64,000 nt of DNA from Bacteriovoracaceae bacterium UBA3083 (GTDB taxonomy: Bacteria; Bdellovibrionota; Bacteriovoracia; Bacteriovoracales; Bacteriovoracaceae). This document shows positions 35,152-43,475 of the stretch, in pieces. Made by a program: the position numbers and the translations under genes. Each line of letters begins with the position of its first letter. The first letter of the stretch is position 1. The stretch spans positions 62,001-126,000 of the forward strand of contig DFBJ01000003.1 of NCBI GenBank assembly GCA_002366565.1, read 5' to 3'. The notes under the pieces were generated by a model. The model searched no databases. It worked only from the letters and a program-made list of their open reading frames with translations, and was not told the origin of the DNA.

Positions 35152-36087
35152 TTAACTATTCATTAAATATTCGAATATATCATTGAACTCTGCTTCATTA
35201 GAATACTTTAGAACAATCTGTCCCGCACCATTCTTCTTTGAGTTCATTTGAAAATGAAAACCAGTTTTCTTTTCTAGTTTTTGCTTTAAAGAATCTAACT
35301 TCTCATCAAAAAATGGATTTGCAGTTTTTGGTTCTTTAAAATTTTTCTTAGACTTAATTAGTTTTTCTAATTCTCTAATTGATAAGTTATTTGCAACTGC
35401 TTCGTTAGCAAATCTAATAGCTTTTTCTCTATCTTTTTCTGCTGCTAAAACTTTTGCATGTCCAAATGAAAGAAATTCCTTCTGAAGTAATTCAATTACA
35501 TCTCTTGGCAACTTTAAAACTCTTAAAAAGTTTGCAACTGTAGATCTTTCTTTTCCAAGCTTCTTAGCAACTTCTTCCTGAGTAAGATTGTACTCATCCA
35601 TTAACTGGTAGTAAGCAAGAGCTTCTTCAACACAGTTTAAGTCTGATCTTTGAACGTTTTCAATGATGGCCATAACCATCTTTTCTCTATCAGTTGCTCT
35701 TTTAACAACTGCAGGTATTTTTGTTAAACCTGCAAGCTTAGAAGCTCTTAATCTTCTTTCACCAGCAACTAACTCATAACCCTTCTCTAACTGAACAACT
35801 ATCACTGGTTGAATTACACCATTTTCTTTAATTGATAGAGATAGCTCTTCAAGTTCTCTTTCTTTAAATATTTTTCTTGGTTGATTTGGATTTGTTTTAA
35901 TTTCAGAAATTTCAATCATTGCTGGTTGATACTCAACAACTGTTTTAACTTCTTGTGTTTTCTCTTGTTGTGACTGCTCAGCTTCACCAAAAGACATTTT
36001 ATTTTTTAAATTACCAAGTACAGCATCATTATTTGCGCCTGATATTAATGATCCTATACCTTTTCCAAGTGCTACTTTCTTTGCCAT
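35152..36087 (-). CDS. parB: ParB chromosome-partitioning CTPase
   Basis: The 311-residue product has N-terminal ParB motifs: EISEIKTNPNQPRKIF (near 57-72), ELVAGERRLRASKLAGL (near 105-121, the GxRRxRA nucleotide-binding box), then the HTH (NLTQEEVAKKLGKERSTVANFLRVL, a split of about 150-178) and a C-terminal dimer domain. It binds parS, clamps DNA and spreads. The parS-like sites at 37062, 39515 and 39553 are its likely targets. It follows parA after 12 bp. Confidence 0.96.
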   Translation of the reverse strand: MAKKVALGKGIGSLISGANNDAVLGNLKNKMSFGEAEQSQQEKTQEVKTVVEYQPAMIEISEIKTNPNQPRKIFKERELEELSLSIKENGVIQPVIVVQLEKGYELVAGERRLRASKLAGLTKIPAVVKRATDREKMVMAIIENVQRSDLNCVEEALAYYQLMDEYNLTQEEVAKKLGKERSTVANFLRVLKLPRDVIELLQKEFLSFGHAKVLAAEKDREKAIRFANEAVANNLSIRELEKLIKSKKNFKEPKTANPFFDEKLDSLKQKLEKKTGFHFQMNSKKNGAGQIVLKYSNEAEFNDIFEYLMNS

Positions 36088-36099
36088 TGAATACCTCGC

Positions 36100-36975
36100 C
36101 TATTGTAACTGGTCTTGTGATTGAATTTGAGAGTTCTCTAAATTTGGAACCTCTGGCAACTCTGTTGCATTTTGTTCCTCTACCGGTAACTCCGGTAATC
36201 CTTCAGCCTCTCTCTCTTTCAAGATCACTTCCTTGGCCAATGCTAAGTATGCTTCACTACCTTTTGATTCAATATCATATAGAATAATAGGCTTTCCAAA
36301 ACTTGGACATTCTGCAAGCTTAACGTTTCTAGGTATAACAGCTTCGAATACTTTCTCTCCGAAATGCTTTCTAATTTCACCTGTAACTTGCTTATGTAAA
36401 CTAGATCTTCCATCAAACATAGTTAAAAGAATTCCATCCATTTTTAACTGTGGATTCAAACTAGTTTTAATTAATCTAACTGTATTTAATAGCTGCGCTA
36501 ACCCTTCCATTGCTAAATACTCTGTTTGCATCGGTACTATAAAAGTATCTGCAGCATTTAATGCATTCACTGTTAAAAGCCCTAACGAAGGTGGACAATC
36601 AATTAAGATATAATCGTAATCATCCATTATAGGTTCAAATGCCATCTTCAGCTTAGCTTCTCTAGCAAAAAGGCTTACAAGCTCAATTTCAGCTCCTGAG
36701 AGGTTGTTATCACTTGGGCATATATGTAAATATGGAAGTTCTGTTTGATAGATAGCTTCTTTAATAGGAGCCTGTCCGATCATAGCGTGATATACGTTAC
36801 AAGCCGTATGCTGCGTCGCATCAAGCCCTAAACTTATACTTCCGTTTCCTTGAGGGTCTAGATCAATAACTAGAGTTCTCTTTTCAGCAACTGCCAGGCA
36901 TGCTGCAAGGTTAATGGTAGAAGTCGTTTTACCAACTCCACCCTTTTGGTTCATCATAGCAATGATTTTAGCCAT
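36100..36975 (-). CDS. parA: ParA (Soj-type) partition ATPase
   Basis: The 291-residue product has the deviant Walker A KGGVGKTT (11-18) with the signature Lys, Walker A' LVIDLDPQGNGS (near 35-46), and Walker B YILIDCPPSLG (near 117-127). It drives origin segregation with ParB. The C-terminal tail, about 35 residues of Glu/Pro/Leu-rich low-complexity sequence (from about 255), is longer than in Soj and has no known role. Confidence 0.96.
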   Translation of the reverse strand: MAKIIAMMNQKGGVGKTTSTINLAACLAVAEKRTLVIDLDPQGNGSISLGLDATQHTACNVYHAMIGQAPIKEAIYQTELPYLHICPSDNNLSGAEIELVSLFAREAKLKMAFEPIMDDYDYILIDCPPSLGLLTVNALNAADTFIVPMQTEYLAMEGLAQLLNTVRLIKTSLNPQLKMDGILLTMFDGRSSLHKQVTGEIRKHFGEKVFEAVIPRNVKLAECPSFGKPIILYDIESKGSEAYLALAKEVILKEREAEGLPELPVEEQNATELPEVPNLENSQIQSQDQLQ

Positions 36976-37013
36976 TTAGGTCTCCCCTAGGATTGTTTGT
37001 GTGTTTTAAAAAT

Positions 37014-37655
37014 TTAGATTAGTTGCGATAGATTGACAAGATTTTTAATCTCTTTTTTTAGTGTTCCACGTGGAACAGTTTTATTTTTCAATCCAATTAA
37101 TGTTCTACCATCCGTTCCCTCTAGGTCATAGAACAACTCTTCAACGACTTTCCATTTCTTTTCAACTGGCTCAAGCTCTTCAAGCTCATAGAAAGAAGGT
37201 CCCTTATAGAAGAAGACTGTCGTTTGTTCTCTATACTTAATTAGTGGTAGAAACTTTTCAATTGTTCCTACTGCTTTAAATGTAATAACAACAGGTACAT
37301 CAATGTTAACTGTTTCAACTCTATGGTGATAACATTTTACATTTTTAAGGCCAAGCTTTTCAGCTATCTCTTGTACTACTTTTGCCTTCTTTGCTCTTGC
37401 TTCAAACCCTACAAATTTTTTATCAGGATAAAGATATGCTAAAGGAAGAATCGGAAAGCCTCCACCAAACCCAATATCAACTACTACCTTAGTACTCTCT
37501 ATAGATTTTTTAAAAACGTTACTCACCTCTAAAGGAAGAACAGAGTCTACAATCTGCTTCTGATAAAACTCATCGAATGTAGTAATTCTTGTAAGGTTAA
37601 TACCTTTGTACTCACCTGTTAGTAAATCATGATACTTCTTTGCAAATTCTTTCAT
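37014..37655 (-). CDS. rsmG: 16S rRNA (G527-N7) methyltransferase
   Basis: The 213-residue product is an AdoMet-dependent Rossmann methyltransferase with VVDIGFGGGFPILPLAYLYP (near 58-77), the RsmG cofactor loop, and FEARAKKAKVVQEIA (near 84-98). It methylates G527 of 16S rRNA; its gene normally follows mnmG, as here (4-bp overlap). The last codons (VPRGT) contain a parS-like palindrome. Confidence 0.92.
   Translation of the reverse strand: MKEFAKKYHDLLTGEYKGINLTRITTFDEFYQKQIVDSVLPLEVSNVFKKSIESTKVVVDIGFGGGFPILPLAYLYPDKKFVGFEARAKKAKVVQEIAEKLGLKNVKCYHHRVETVNIDVPVVITFKAVGTIEKFLPLIKYREQTTVFFYKGPSFYELEELEPVEKKWKVVEELFYDLEGTDGRTLIGLKNKTVPRGTLKKEIKNLVNLSQLI
37062..37077. other. parS: parS-like site 1
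   Basis: TGTTCCACGTGGAACA is a perfect 16-bp palindrome, very close to the bacterial parS consensus (TGTTTCACGTGAAACA, or TGTTCCACGTGAAACA). It lies in the 3' coding end of rsmG, one gene away from parAB. Confidence 0.9.
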
Positions 37656-39499
37656 TGAATAATATTTCCTGCCACAAAGGCTAAAGTTGCTGGCCTAATA
37701 CCATCTATTCTCTGCAACTGAGAGAATGTTGTTGGCTTAACCTCTTCTATTCTCTGTCGACATTCATTTGATATATTTCCACTTACTATACTCTTCCAAT
37801 TGATAACTTTCTTTCCAAGCCTATAAATACGTTCATTTTCTATCGTAGATCTATTGATATAGCCTTCATATTTGATTGATATAGCACAAGCATAAATTAC
37901 TTCGGGAGAGAATGATGCTCCTCTGTTCGCTAACTCTCTTTCAAGAGTTTCAACTGGATCAACCTGACTTCTTCTTATTAACTCCTCGAGAGTTATATTT
38001 TTAGATAATTCACCATAAGATACAGATTTAAAGTAATTCTTATTCTTTTCAGTTGCATAAATACTTGTCTTCTTAACAAGGTTCCAAAGAATATCATACT
38101 CATCTAGGAAGCTTTGCTGATACTCATCAACTTCTGTATTTAAACCTAGAGAGTTTCTATATTTTGCCATTCTATTTATAGAGTTATCTTCTCTTACATA
38201 AAGACGGTTTTCTGATCTTGCAGTAAACAATCTGTAAGGCTCATCTCTTTTATTGGAGATTAAATCCTCAACCATCACACCAATATAAGAATCAGATCTA
38301 TCTAAGACTAATTTATCTTTCCCAAGTAAAGAAAGAGCGGCATTTGCACCAGCAATAAGACCTTGTCCAGCAGCTTCTTCATAACCAGAAGTTCCATTAA
38401 CTTGGCCAGCAAAATATAAACCAGGTAAATCAATATATTCTAAGCAATCACTTAGTTTAGATGTATCTACAACATCATATTCTACAGCATAGCCGTAAAT
38501 TTCAATTTCACACTTATCAAAACCTTCAATTGTTCGTAAAAACTCTAGTTGTACTTCTTTAGGAAGGCTTGTTGATACACCATTTGGATAAATTGTACTT
38601 GCCTTTAGCCCTTCAGGTTCAACAAATACATGATGAGTATGTCTATCAGGGTATCTAAAAGCTTTGTCTTCTATACTTGGACAATACCTTGGTCCAACAC
38701 CTTTAATTTGTCCGTTATAAATAGGAGATCTTTCTTTATTTTCTCTAATAATATTTAATGTATTTTCATTAGTATGTGCAATATAACAAGACACCTGTTC
38801 AACAAATCTTTTATAAGGATCATTTAAAGATGAGAAGTTTTTTGTTTTAGGATCACTCTTTTGCTCTACAAATTTAGAATAATCTAGAGAATCTTTATTA
38901 ACTCTTGCTGGTGTTCCTGTTTTGAACCTAGTCTCTAGAGTTGATACTTTAGAAAATATCTCTTTCATTCCTGGAGACATTTCACAATCAACTCTTCCAC
39001 CGGATGTTGACTCTTCTCCAGTATGGAGTTTCCCGTTTAAAAATGTTCCTGTAGTAACGATACATTTCTTAACTTTGAAATTATTTTTTTCTGTAGAGAT
39101 GGCGTAGCAACCATCACTTTCTTTTATAGATACTACCTTTTCTTTAACAACATTTATATTACTAACCCTATTGATGTAGGCCTCAGCATTCTCTGTATAT
39201 AAATCTTTATCAACCTGCACTCTTGTAGATTGAACAGCATATCCCTTAGACTCATTTAAGATTCTGTACTGGATCGCAGAGCTGTCTGCTAGTCTACTCA
39301 TCAATCCACCAAGAGCATCAATCTCTCTTACAACTTGTCCTTTACCTACTCCACCAATAGCTGGATTACATGGGGCTGAAGCAAGTCCAACACCAGGCAT
39401 AGATAAGATTAAAACCTTCAAGTCAAATTGAGCTGCGATCCATGCGGCTTCAACGCCTGCATGCCCACCACCAACAATTGCGATATCATAAGTTTGCAT
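37652..39499 (-). CDS. mnmG: tRNA uridine-5-carboxymethylaminomethyl modification enzyme, FAD subunit
   Basis: The start is placed at the ATG at 39499 (MQTYDIAIVGGGHAG), which has AGAGG at a proper spacing; the ATG at 39505 directly touches that site. FAD-binding GGGHAGVEAA and ASAPCNPAIGGVGKGQVVRE-type segments, a DPVETLERELANRG stretch and a C-terminal MnmE-binding helical region are present in 615 residues. With MnmE it modifies the wobble uridine of several tRNAs. It overlaps rsmG by 4 bp. Confidence 0.96.
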   Translation of the reverse strand: MQTYDIAIVGGGHAGVEAAWIAAQFDLKVLILSMPGVGLASAPCNPAIGGVGKGQVVREIDALGGLMSRLADSSAIQYRILNESKGYAVQSTRVQVDKDLYTENAEAYINRVSNINVVKEKVVSIKESDGCYAISTEKNNFKVKKCIVTTGTFLNGKLHTGEESTSGGRVDCEMSPGMKEIFSKVSTLETRFKTGTPARVNKDSLDYSKFVEQKSDPKTKNFSSLNDPYKRFVEQVSCYIAHTNENTLNIIRENKERSPIYNGQIKGVGPRYCPSIEDKAFRYPDRHTHHVFVEPEGLKASTIYPNGVSTSLPKEVQLEFLRTIEGFDKCEIEIYGYAVEYDVVDTSKLSDCLEYIDLPGLYFAGQVNGTSGYEEAAGQGLIAGANAALSLLGKDKLVLDRSDSYIGVMVEDLISNKRDEPYRLFTARSENRLYVREDNSINRMAKYRNSLGLNTEVDEYQQSFLDEYDILWNLVKKTSIYATEKNKNYFKSVSYGELSKNITLEELIRRSQVDPVETLERELANRGASFSPEVIYACAISIKYEGYINRSTIENERIYRLGKKVINWKSIVSGNISNECRQRIEEVKPTTFSQLQRIDGIRPATLAFVAGNIIQ

Positions 39500-39514
39500 A
39501 AACATCCTCTAACT

Positions 39515-39530
39515 TGTTCCACGTGGAACT
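39515..39530. other. parS: parS-like site 2
   Basis: TGTTCCACGTGGAACT has the 14-bp palindrome GTTCCACGTGGAAC, lying just before mnmG in the intergenic gap. Confidence 0.88.
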
Positions 39531-39552
39531 TTTTAGATCAGTAAGTAGAATA

Positions 39553-39568
39553 TGTTCCACATGGAACA
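39553..39568. other. parS: parS-like site 3
   Basis: TGTTCCACATGGAACA is a near-palindrome with one core change (CACATG for CACGTG), 22 bp from site 2, in the mnmG/mnmE gap (142-148 bp). The gap holds no other recognisable feature. Confidence 0.7.
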
Positions 39569-39646
39569 ATTATAAAAATGTGTAGAGAGATTTAAACATT
39601 TTGGTGATAAAAGTCTATAAATAATTGAAAATATTGTAAAAAAACC

Positions 39647-41167
39647 CTATTTCCCTATACAGAAGTTAGAGAAAATATTATTTAAAACATCATCAGGAGA
39701 GATTATTCCTAGTAATTCCGATACTTTAGCATCTAGTATATTTAATTCTGAAGATATAATTGCTATATCGTCAATGTTTTCAGTAAGTGCCTGAAATTGC
39801 TTGAGTGATAAATATATATTATTTATACACTCTCTGTGCCTTGAGACAAGAAGAGGATTATCACTGCATAGAGAATTAAACTTATCTAAAACAAGTGATT
39901 GAATAACATCTTCTAATGGTTCTATAGGACCAAGAGTTTCGTTATTAACTGCCCCCATAGGACCAATATTTTCTGGTTCTATAGAACCACCTTTCGTAAT
40001 TTCTACTGCCCCCATAGAACCATTATTTGAAACTGGTTCTATAGAACCACTCTTTAAAAGTGTATAAGAGGTAGTATTCATCGATAAGTCAGCGATTAAT
40101 GCATTATCTGATACTGGTAACTTATTTAAAAATTCTTCAGTATTGAAGTTATTTAATTGGTCCAAATGTGAAATGATAACCAAATCAAAAGTCTCATTTT
40201 GTAGAGAGTTATAATCTTCAACTTTTGTCTGAAGTGGGTTTACAACTAAGATCTTATAGAAGGAAGTTGAAGAGATCTCAAGTGCTCTCTCTATTCCTAT
40301 TTTCTCGATGTGGTCATCAGTCTCTCTAATACCAGCGGTATCAACTAGTCTAAATGTATTTCCCTCAATACTAAGATATTCAGATACATAATCCCTAGTA
40401 GTACCTGCTTGATCTGAGACAATGGATCTATCGTTAGAGAGAAGCAGATTAAAAAGTGAAGACTTTCCTGCATTAGTTTGACCAACCAAAGATATAGATG
40501 GACTAACTAAATCACTTTTACTCGACTGAACTCTTCTCCATAAAGAAGTAACTTTTTTATTAAACTCTTTAAGCGCATCATTAAGAAGAACTTCACACTG
40601 CTCCTCACCTACATCTTCTGAGAAATCAATACTAATTTCAACTGATGACTTAAGTTTTAAAAATGAAGCATGAAGACCTAAATATTGGTTATGAAGATCA
40701 CCGGAGAGAACTTGTAGCCCCTGATCTAACATGTATGAAGAACTTGCATTGAGTAATAAATCAAGTCCTTCTACCTGTGAGAGTGTAAGCTTTTTGTTTT
40801 TTAAAGCACGGTAAGAAAACTCACCTTCTTTAGCAGCACGCACTAGCCCGCTATTTATAAATAGAGAAATAATTCTCTGAATGTTTATTTGATTACCATG
40901 AACTCCAAGCTCAAGAATATTTTCACCATTGTAGCTATGAGGATTTTCGAAGTAAGTTAAAACAACTTCATCAACTGTAGTTTCTCCATCTAATAGAGCG
41001 CTAAAGTGACTATATCTTTTTTTGATTTTTTGAAGATTTATTTTAAAGAATTTTTGAAAGGAATTAATATTTTCAAATCCAGAGATACGAATAAGGCCTA
41101 TAGCACTATTAGTCTGTAAACCAGTACTGCATGCAATAATAGGCCTATCATCGTATAAATGGATCAT
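39647..41167 (-). CDS. mnmE: tRNA modification GTPase with expanded G domain
   Basis: The 506-residue product has the N-terminal folate-binding domain, a helical domain, a G domain (about 224-430) and the conserved C-terminal FCIGK. G1 is GQTNAGKS (229-236), G2 includes TT at 256-257, G3 is DTAG (276-279). G4, normally NKxD, reads SHLD (333-336). Residues about 373-420 are an inserted, repeated stretch (GSIEP, GSMGAV, GSIEP, GPMGAV, GPIEP) encoded by the 16-bp repeats; without it the length matches E. coli MnmE (454). It partners with MnmG. It lies 2 bp after yidC. Confidence 0.92.
   Translation of the reverse strand: MIHLYDDRPIIACSTGLQTNSAIGLIRISGFENINSFQKFFKINLQKIKKRYSHFSALLDGETTVDEVVLTYFENPHSYNGENILELGVHGNQINIQRIISLFINSGLVRAAKEGEFSYRALKNKKLTLSQVEGLDLLLNASSSYMLDQGLQVLSGDLHNQYLGLHASFLKLKSSVEISIDFSEDVGEEQCEVLLNDALKEFNKKVTSLWRRVQSSKSDLVSPSISLVGQTNAGKSSLFNLLLSNDRSIVSDQAGTTRDYVSEYLSIEGNTFRLVDTAGIRETDDHIEKIGIERALEISSTSFYKILVVNPLQTKVEDYNSLQNETFDLVIISHLDQLNNFNTEEFLNKLPVSDNALIADLSMNTTSYTLLKSGSIEPVSNNGSMGAVEITKGGSIEPENIGPMGAVNNETLGPIEPLEDVIQSLVLDKFNSLCSDNPLLVSRHRECINNIYLSLKQFQALTENIDDIAIISSELNILDAKVSELLGIISPDDVLNNIFSNFCIGK
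39917..40049. repeat. Five 16-bp repeats forming in-frame tandem units in mnmE
   Basis: Alternating units are at 39917-39932, 39950-39965, 39974-39989, 40007-40022 and 40034-40049. The G-type unit TGGTTCTATAGAACCA is a perfect palindrome; the C-type is TGCCCCCATAGRACCA. G-type copies recur at 57 and 60 bp, multiples of three, so the reading frame is kept. Confidence 0.9.
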
Positions 41168-41169
41168 AA

Positions 41170-42642
41170 TTAATCTGTAAGTCTATAAACTAGAAGTTGT
41201 TGACCTACACCATAAATAGTTGAAGTGAAGATATATAAATTAAGCCCAGCAGGTAAATCCTTCATAATGAAACCAAAAACTAATGGCATAATCATCATTA
41301 CTTTCTTCTGAGTAGGATCAGCTGTTGGAGATGGGTTCAGACGTGTCTGAAGGGCCATAGCAAGTGCCATAAGTACAGGTAGTACATAGTATGGGTCTTT
41401 TATCGAAAGATCGTGAATCCACCCAAAGAATGGTGATCCAACGAACTCTTCAGCATTATAAAGAACTTGATAAAATGCAAAGAAAATAGGCATTTGTGCA
41501 ATTAATGGAAGACAACCACCTAATGGATTAGCTCCAGCTTTCTTGAAGGCCTCCATAGTTTCTTTCTGCATTCTTTGAGGATCATCTTTAAATTTTTCTT
41601 TAAGCTTTGTTAACTGTGGCTGAATTTTTTGCATCTTCTTCATAGACTTGAAAGACTTATACTGAAGAGGAAACATAATCGTTCTAATTAAAAGAGTTAG
41701 AATGATTATTGCAATACCATAGTTAGGAAAATAGTCATGAACAAATTGAAGGCCTCTAAGAATAGGAACTGAAATAATTCCAAAGAAACCAAAATCAATT
41801 GAAAGGTCTAATTTATCACCTAGTTTAGCAAGTAAATCGTAATTCTTTTTAGAGAAAACAATTGAACCTTCAACAGATTGAACAGAGTTAACGAAAGAAG
41901 ATCTAAACTGACCAGATTCAGTAGTGCTAAGTCTTGCTGCTAGTGGTTCCTTGAAAGTCATAGCAAAGATATGGAAATTGAAATCGATTGCAATCCATCT
42001 CATTTTTCCATCTTCTTCATCAATGTCACCAACAGACATATGTTCAAGATCTTGAGTATAATAGCTGAACTGTCTTATTTGTCTGTTTTCCTCTTCTCTT
42101 TTCTTAGAAGTGAAAATAACTCTAAAATCAAATGGATCGCTAGAAGAGAATCTATATGAAACTTTACCCATGTCATCCATAATGAATTCAACATCAATTC
42201 CAAGTTCAGAATTAGTACCCTTTATATGAGCATTATCTACTTGGCTAAAAGCAAAGTTATGTGAAGCAAATCTTGCTCCTTTACTTATTTCAACAGCAAA
42301 AGGCTTCTCTACACCAGTAGTGGCAAAGAAATCAAAAGCTGCACCAGGATTAACAAAATCTTGTATTGAAAGATCAGAGTTAATAACAACTGAATGATCA
42401 TTATTATTTAAAGTAAAACTCTTAAGCTCAACAGGTGCTGAAACATCAGTATTAGCTACTGCTGGAGCTACTTCAGATGCTTGAGAATTAATATTCTTCT
42501 GCATAGACTTAGCTTTAATTTGCTCACTTGCTGCATTTTCGACGATTGGCTTTTGCACAGGTGCAAAATACGTTTGCCAACCAAATAACACTAGTCCAGA
42601 TAGAACTACCGCTAAAAACATACGTTTCTGATCATTACTCAT
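41170..42642 (-). CDS. yidC: Membrane protein insertase
   Basis: The 490-residue product has the Gram-negative layout: an N-terminal membrane anchor (about 7-26), a periplasmic P1 domain (about 55-270) and the conserved five-helix core (about 290-485) with FPLQYKSFKSMKKMQKIQPQ and GGCLPLIAQMPIFFAFYQVL (the latter near 375-394). It inserts proteins such as subunit c of ATP synthase into the inner membrane. The arrangement rpmH-rnpA-yidC is conserved; no yidD is seen between rnpA and yidC. Confidence 0.96.
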   Translation of the reverse strand: MSNDQKRMFLAVVLSGLVLFGWQTYFAPVQKPIVENAASEQIKAKSMQKNINSQASEVAPAVANTDVSAPVELKSFTLNNNDHSVVINSDLSIQDFVNPGAAFDFFATTGVEKPFAVEISKGARFASHNFAFSQVDNAHIKGTNSELGIDVEFIMDDMGKVSYRFSSSDPFDFRVIFTSKKREEENRQIRQFSYYTQDLEHMSVGDIDEEDGKMRWIAIDFNFHIFAMTFKEPLAARLSTTESGQFRSSFVNSVQSVEGSIVFSKKNYDLLAKLGDKLDLSIDFGFFGIISVPILRGLQFVHDYFPNYGIAIIILTLLIRTIMFPLQYKSFKSMKKMQKIQPQLTKLKEKFKDDPQRMQKETMEAFKKAGANPLGGCLPLIAQMPIFFAFYQVLYNAEEFVGSPFFGWIHDLSIKDPYYVLPVLMALAMALQTRLNPSPTADPTQKKVMMIMPLVFGFIMKDLPAGLNLYIFTSTIYGVGQQLLVYRLTD

Positions 42643-42719
42643 TTAATAAACTCCAATTAGGAATGAAAATTTTTGTTTTGATAAATACCACAATGGTAAT
42701 AGCTAGGAAAGTTTTGATT

Positions 42720-43085
42720 CTATAATGTCTTAAGTAAATGATTAAAAGATTCTCTAAGACACTTTTCCTGTTCCTCTACAGAAGAATTCTTTTTAGTGAT
42801 ATATGGAGAAACGATAACTAGAATATCAAGCCCCTTCTCTTTTAAAGGGGAGCATCTAAACATATCACGCATAATTCTTTTATACCTGTTACGAATTACA
42901 GCATTTCCAACCTTCTTTGTGATTGAAAAACCAATACGGGAATGAGAATTAGACGTAAGAACGCGTGAAGGCTTGTAGTAAGCCATTAACCACTTTGATT
43001 TGAATCTTTTTGAATTCTTCCTTAGATAGGAAAAATCCTGGGCCGATAAGAGACGATAGGACTTATCGTAGCCATTATCGACCAT
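42720..43085 (-). CDS. rnpA: Ribonuclease P protein component
   Basis: The 121-residue product is basic. It has RLLSAQDFSYLRKNSKRFKS near 11-30 and the RNR signature GNAVIRNRYKRIMRD near 66-80. It assists the RNase P RNA in 5' maturation of tRNAs. The start ATG at 43085 is 6 bp after the rpmH stop. A 77-bp gap separates it from yidC. Confidence 0.92.
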   Translation of the reverse strand: MVDNGYDKSYRLLSAQDFSYLRKNSKRFKSKWLMAYYKPSRVLTSNSHSRIGFSITKKVGNAVIRNRYKRIMRDMFRCSPLKEKGLDILVIVSPYITKKNSSVEEQEKCLRESFNHLLKTL

Positions 43086-43091
43086 AGACTA

Positions 43092-43244
43092 TTATTTAGA
43101 ACCAGTAGTAACAGTAAGTTGCTTTCTACCTTTAGCTCTTCTAGCGTTAATTATATTCTTTCCGCCAGCTGTAGACATTCTCTTAAGAAATCCGTGAACT
43201 CTTAATCTTTTCTTTCTTTTCGGTTGCCAAGTTCTCTTGCTCAT
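43092..43244 (-). CDS. rpmH: 50S ribosomal protein L34
   Basis: This short gene encodes 50 residues: MSKRTWQPKRKKRLRVHGFL, then KRMSTAGGKNIINARRAKGR and a short KQLTV tail. The TxQPxxxKRxxxHGFxxRM and GxxxxxxRRxKGR patterns are diagnostic of L34. A GGTGGAG ribosome site precedes the ATG at 43244. It is the first gene of the left-going cluster and is divergent from dnaA. Confidence 0.97.
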   Translation of the reverse strand: MSKRTWQPKRKKRLRVHGFLKRMSTAGGKNIINARRAKGRKQLTVTTGSK

Positions 43245-43295
43245 CGCTCCACCTTATCTATGTATTAACATTTAACTTTAATTTACGAAGGATAA

Positions 43296-43324
43296 CATTT
43301 ACACAGGGCTTTTAAAAAGGTCAA
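43296..43324 (-). promoter_or_regulatory. Candidate rpmH promoter
   Basis: On the minus strand TTGACC (43319-43324) and TAAATG (43296-43301) have a 17-bp spacer, about 50 bp before the rpmH start. The -10 is a weak match. Confidence 0.35.
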
Positions 43325-43325
43325 T

Positions 43326-43427
43326 GGCCCTTTGCAAAATTTTACCATTCTTTTCATATTTTTTGGCCCTGCGAAAAAAATAGCAAGATTTGTTTGGAAA
43401 TCCCATTTGGCCATGCTAAAAATTTGC
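43326..43427. repeat. Three GGCC-led direct repeats upstream of dnaA
   Basis: GGCCCTTTGCAAAATTTT (43326 on), GGCCCTGCGAAAAAAATAGC (43365 on) and GGCCATGCTAAAAATTTGC (43409 on) share GGCC, a pyrimidine/T, GC and an A-run. They are spaced by 39 and 44 bp, in the 231-bp gap between rpmH and dnaA. They may be regulator sites for the dnaA promoter; no other sequence in the gap is explained. Confidence 0.5.
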
Positions 43428-43475
43428 ACCCACACAAGCAGAGACTGAAACTACACACAGCGGAGATAGATACAG

